Origin: Clostridiaceae bacterium | Lineage (GTDB): Bacteria; Bacillota; Clostridia; Saccharofermentanales; UBA5734 | NCBI GenBank assembly: GCA_012729935.1 | Contig: JAAYBY010000230.1 | Span: 1 to 5,701 of the forward strand | Direction: 5' to 3' | Length of the DNA: 5,701 bases | In this document: positions 5,519 to 5,701 of the stretch, piece after piece | Layout of the letters: every line of letters begins with the position of its first letter | Numbering within the stretch: the first letter of the stretch is position 1 | Program-made: the position numbers and the translations under genes | Notes under the pieces: model-generated | Told to the model about the DNA's origin: nothing | Database searches by the model: none | What the model saw: only the letters and a program-made list of their open reading frames with translations

Positions 5519-5701
5519 AGACTTGCTTTATGCTTTTCAAAAATCTCTGGATCATGGACTCAGTGCGCCCATGCGTCCGGTCGTAACGCACTTTGTCACC
5601 CGGGTGAACAGCGGGATGTCAGTTGAACAGGCGTTGAGTCTCATGGAAAACAGCTTGGATCAGGAGCACTTCCGGGATCTGATGTCTGCGATCCGGTTTA
5701 A
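5427..5701 (+). CDS. tadB: TadB-like T2SSF-domain protein, N-terminal part (3' truncated by window edge)
   Basis: Ninety-one codons are open from ATG 5427 to the last base with no stop, in a third frame relative to cpaF. Homologues are polytopic inner-membrane proteins that form the platform on which the CpaF ATPase acts. The visible residues carry the soluble T2SSF helical pattern: RQQTLQLVSALNRW (about 13-26), a helix around EDLLYAFQKSLDHGLSAP (31-48), and VNSGMSVEQALSLM (60-73), the counterpart of the conserved lrxGxsxxxALxxl segment. The protein enters this cytosolic domain almost at once (basic start MIWKRSGSKR), without the pair of membrane helices usually found before it in TadB. The start has AAGGAG at 9 bases' spacing. 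Position directly after cpaF is the standard tad order. It could equally be named TadC; the short fragment does not decide, though order favours TadB. Confidence 0.78.
   Translation, partial: MIWKRSGSKRIIRQQTLQLVSALNRWCQVREDLLYAFQKSLDHGLSAPMRPVVTHFVTRVNSGMSVEQALSLMENSLDQEHFRDLMSAIRF

Noticed and set aside
1..5701. CRISPR array, tRNA, rRNA, insertion sequence or attachment site
   Set aside because: No regularly spaced repeats, cloverleaf candidates, transposase motifs or terminal inverted repeats were seen; nearly all the window is accounted for by coding sequence.

Overview
The window looks like a chromosomal piece of a Bacillota (Firmicutes) genome, most likely a clostridial-type anaerobe. 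The evidence is the tig-clpP-clpX gene order, strong AAGGAG-type ribosome binding sites, a hairpin-plus-T-run terminator, and Firmicutes-like protein sequences (for example the ClpP N-terminus with EQTNRGER). The genus cannot be read from the sequence. All genes lie on the + strand.

Region 1 (1-2554) is the conserved proteostasis block: the C-terminal part of trigger factor (cut by the window edge), a complete ClpP protease subunit with an intact Ser-His-Asp triad, and a complete ClpX unfoldase with zinc finger, Walker motifs, pore loops and the IGF ClpP-docking loop. clpP and clpX are 2 bases apart. A textbook intrinsic terminator follows clpX at 2526-2554. In many Bacillota lon and/or yihA (engB) would come next; here they do not.

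Region 2 (2587-5701, continuing past the edge) is the start of a different operon, a Tad/Flp (type IVc pilus or type II-like secretion) locus. Its first gene is the most unusual item. It encodes a 561-residue protein with an N-terminal Hanks-type Ser/Thr kinase domain, a short Ser/Thr/Gln linker, and a C-terminal domain that reads like a CpaE/TadZ (MinD/ParA-fold) protein. The nucleotide-binding motifs of that second domain look destroyed. In known TadZ/CpaE proteins the N-terminal domain is an atypical receiver, so here a kinase seems to have taken that place.

The next gene encodes a CpaF/TadA secretion ATPase with a normal Walker A but a divergent Walker B neighbourhood. It is followed by the 5' part of a TadB-like (T2SSF) gene, open to the window end. 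The three genes overlap by 53 and 92 bases, each with its own good ribosome binding site, which points to one translationally coupled operon. The inferred picture is a kinase-scaffold protein that couples phosphorylation to positioning or activation of the CpaF motor and its TadB membrane platform. Both complete Tad-type proteins are rich in cysteine, unlike the Clp proteins beside them.
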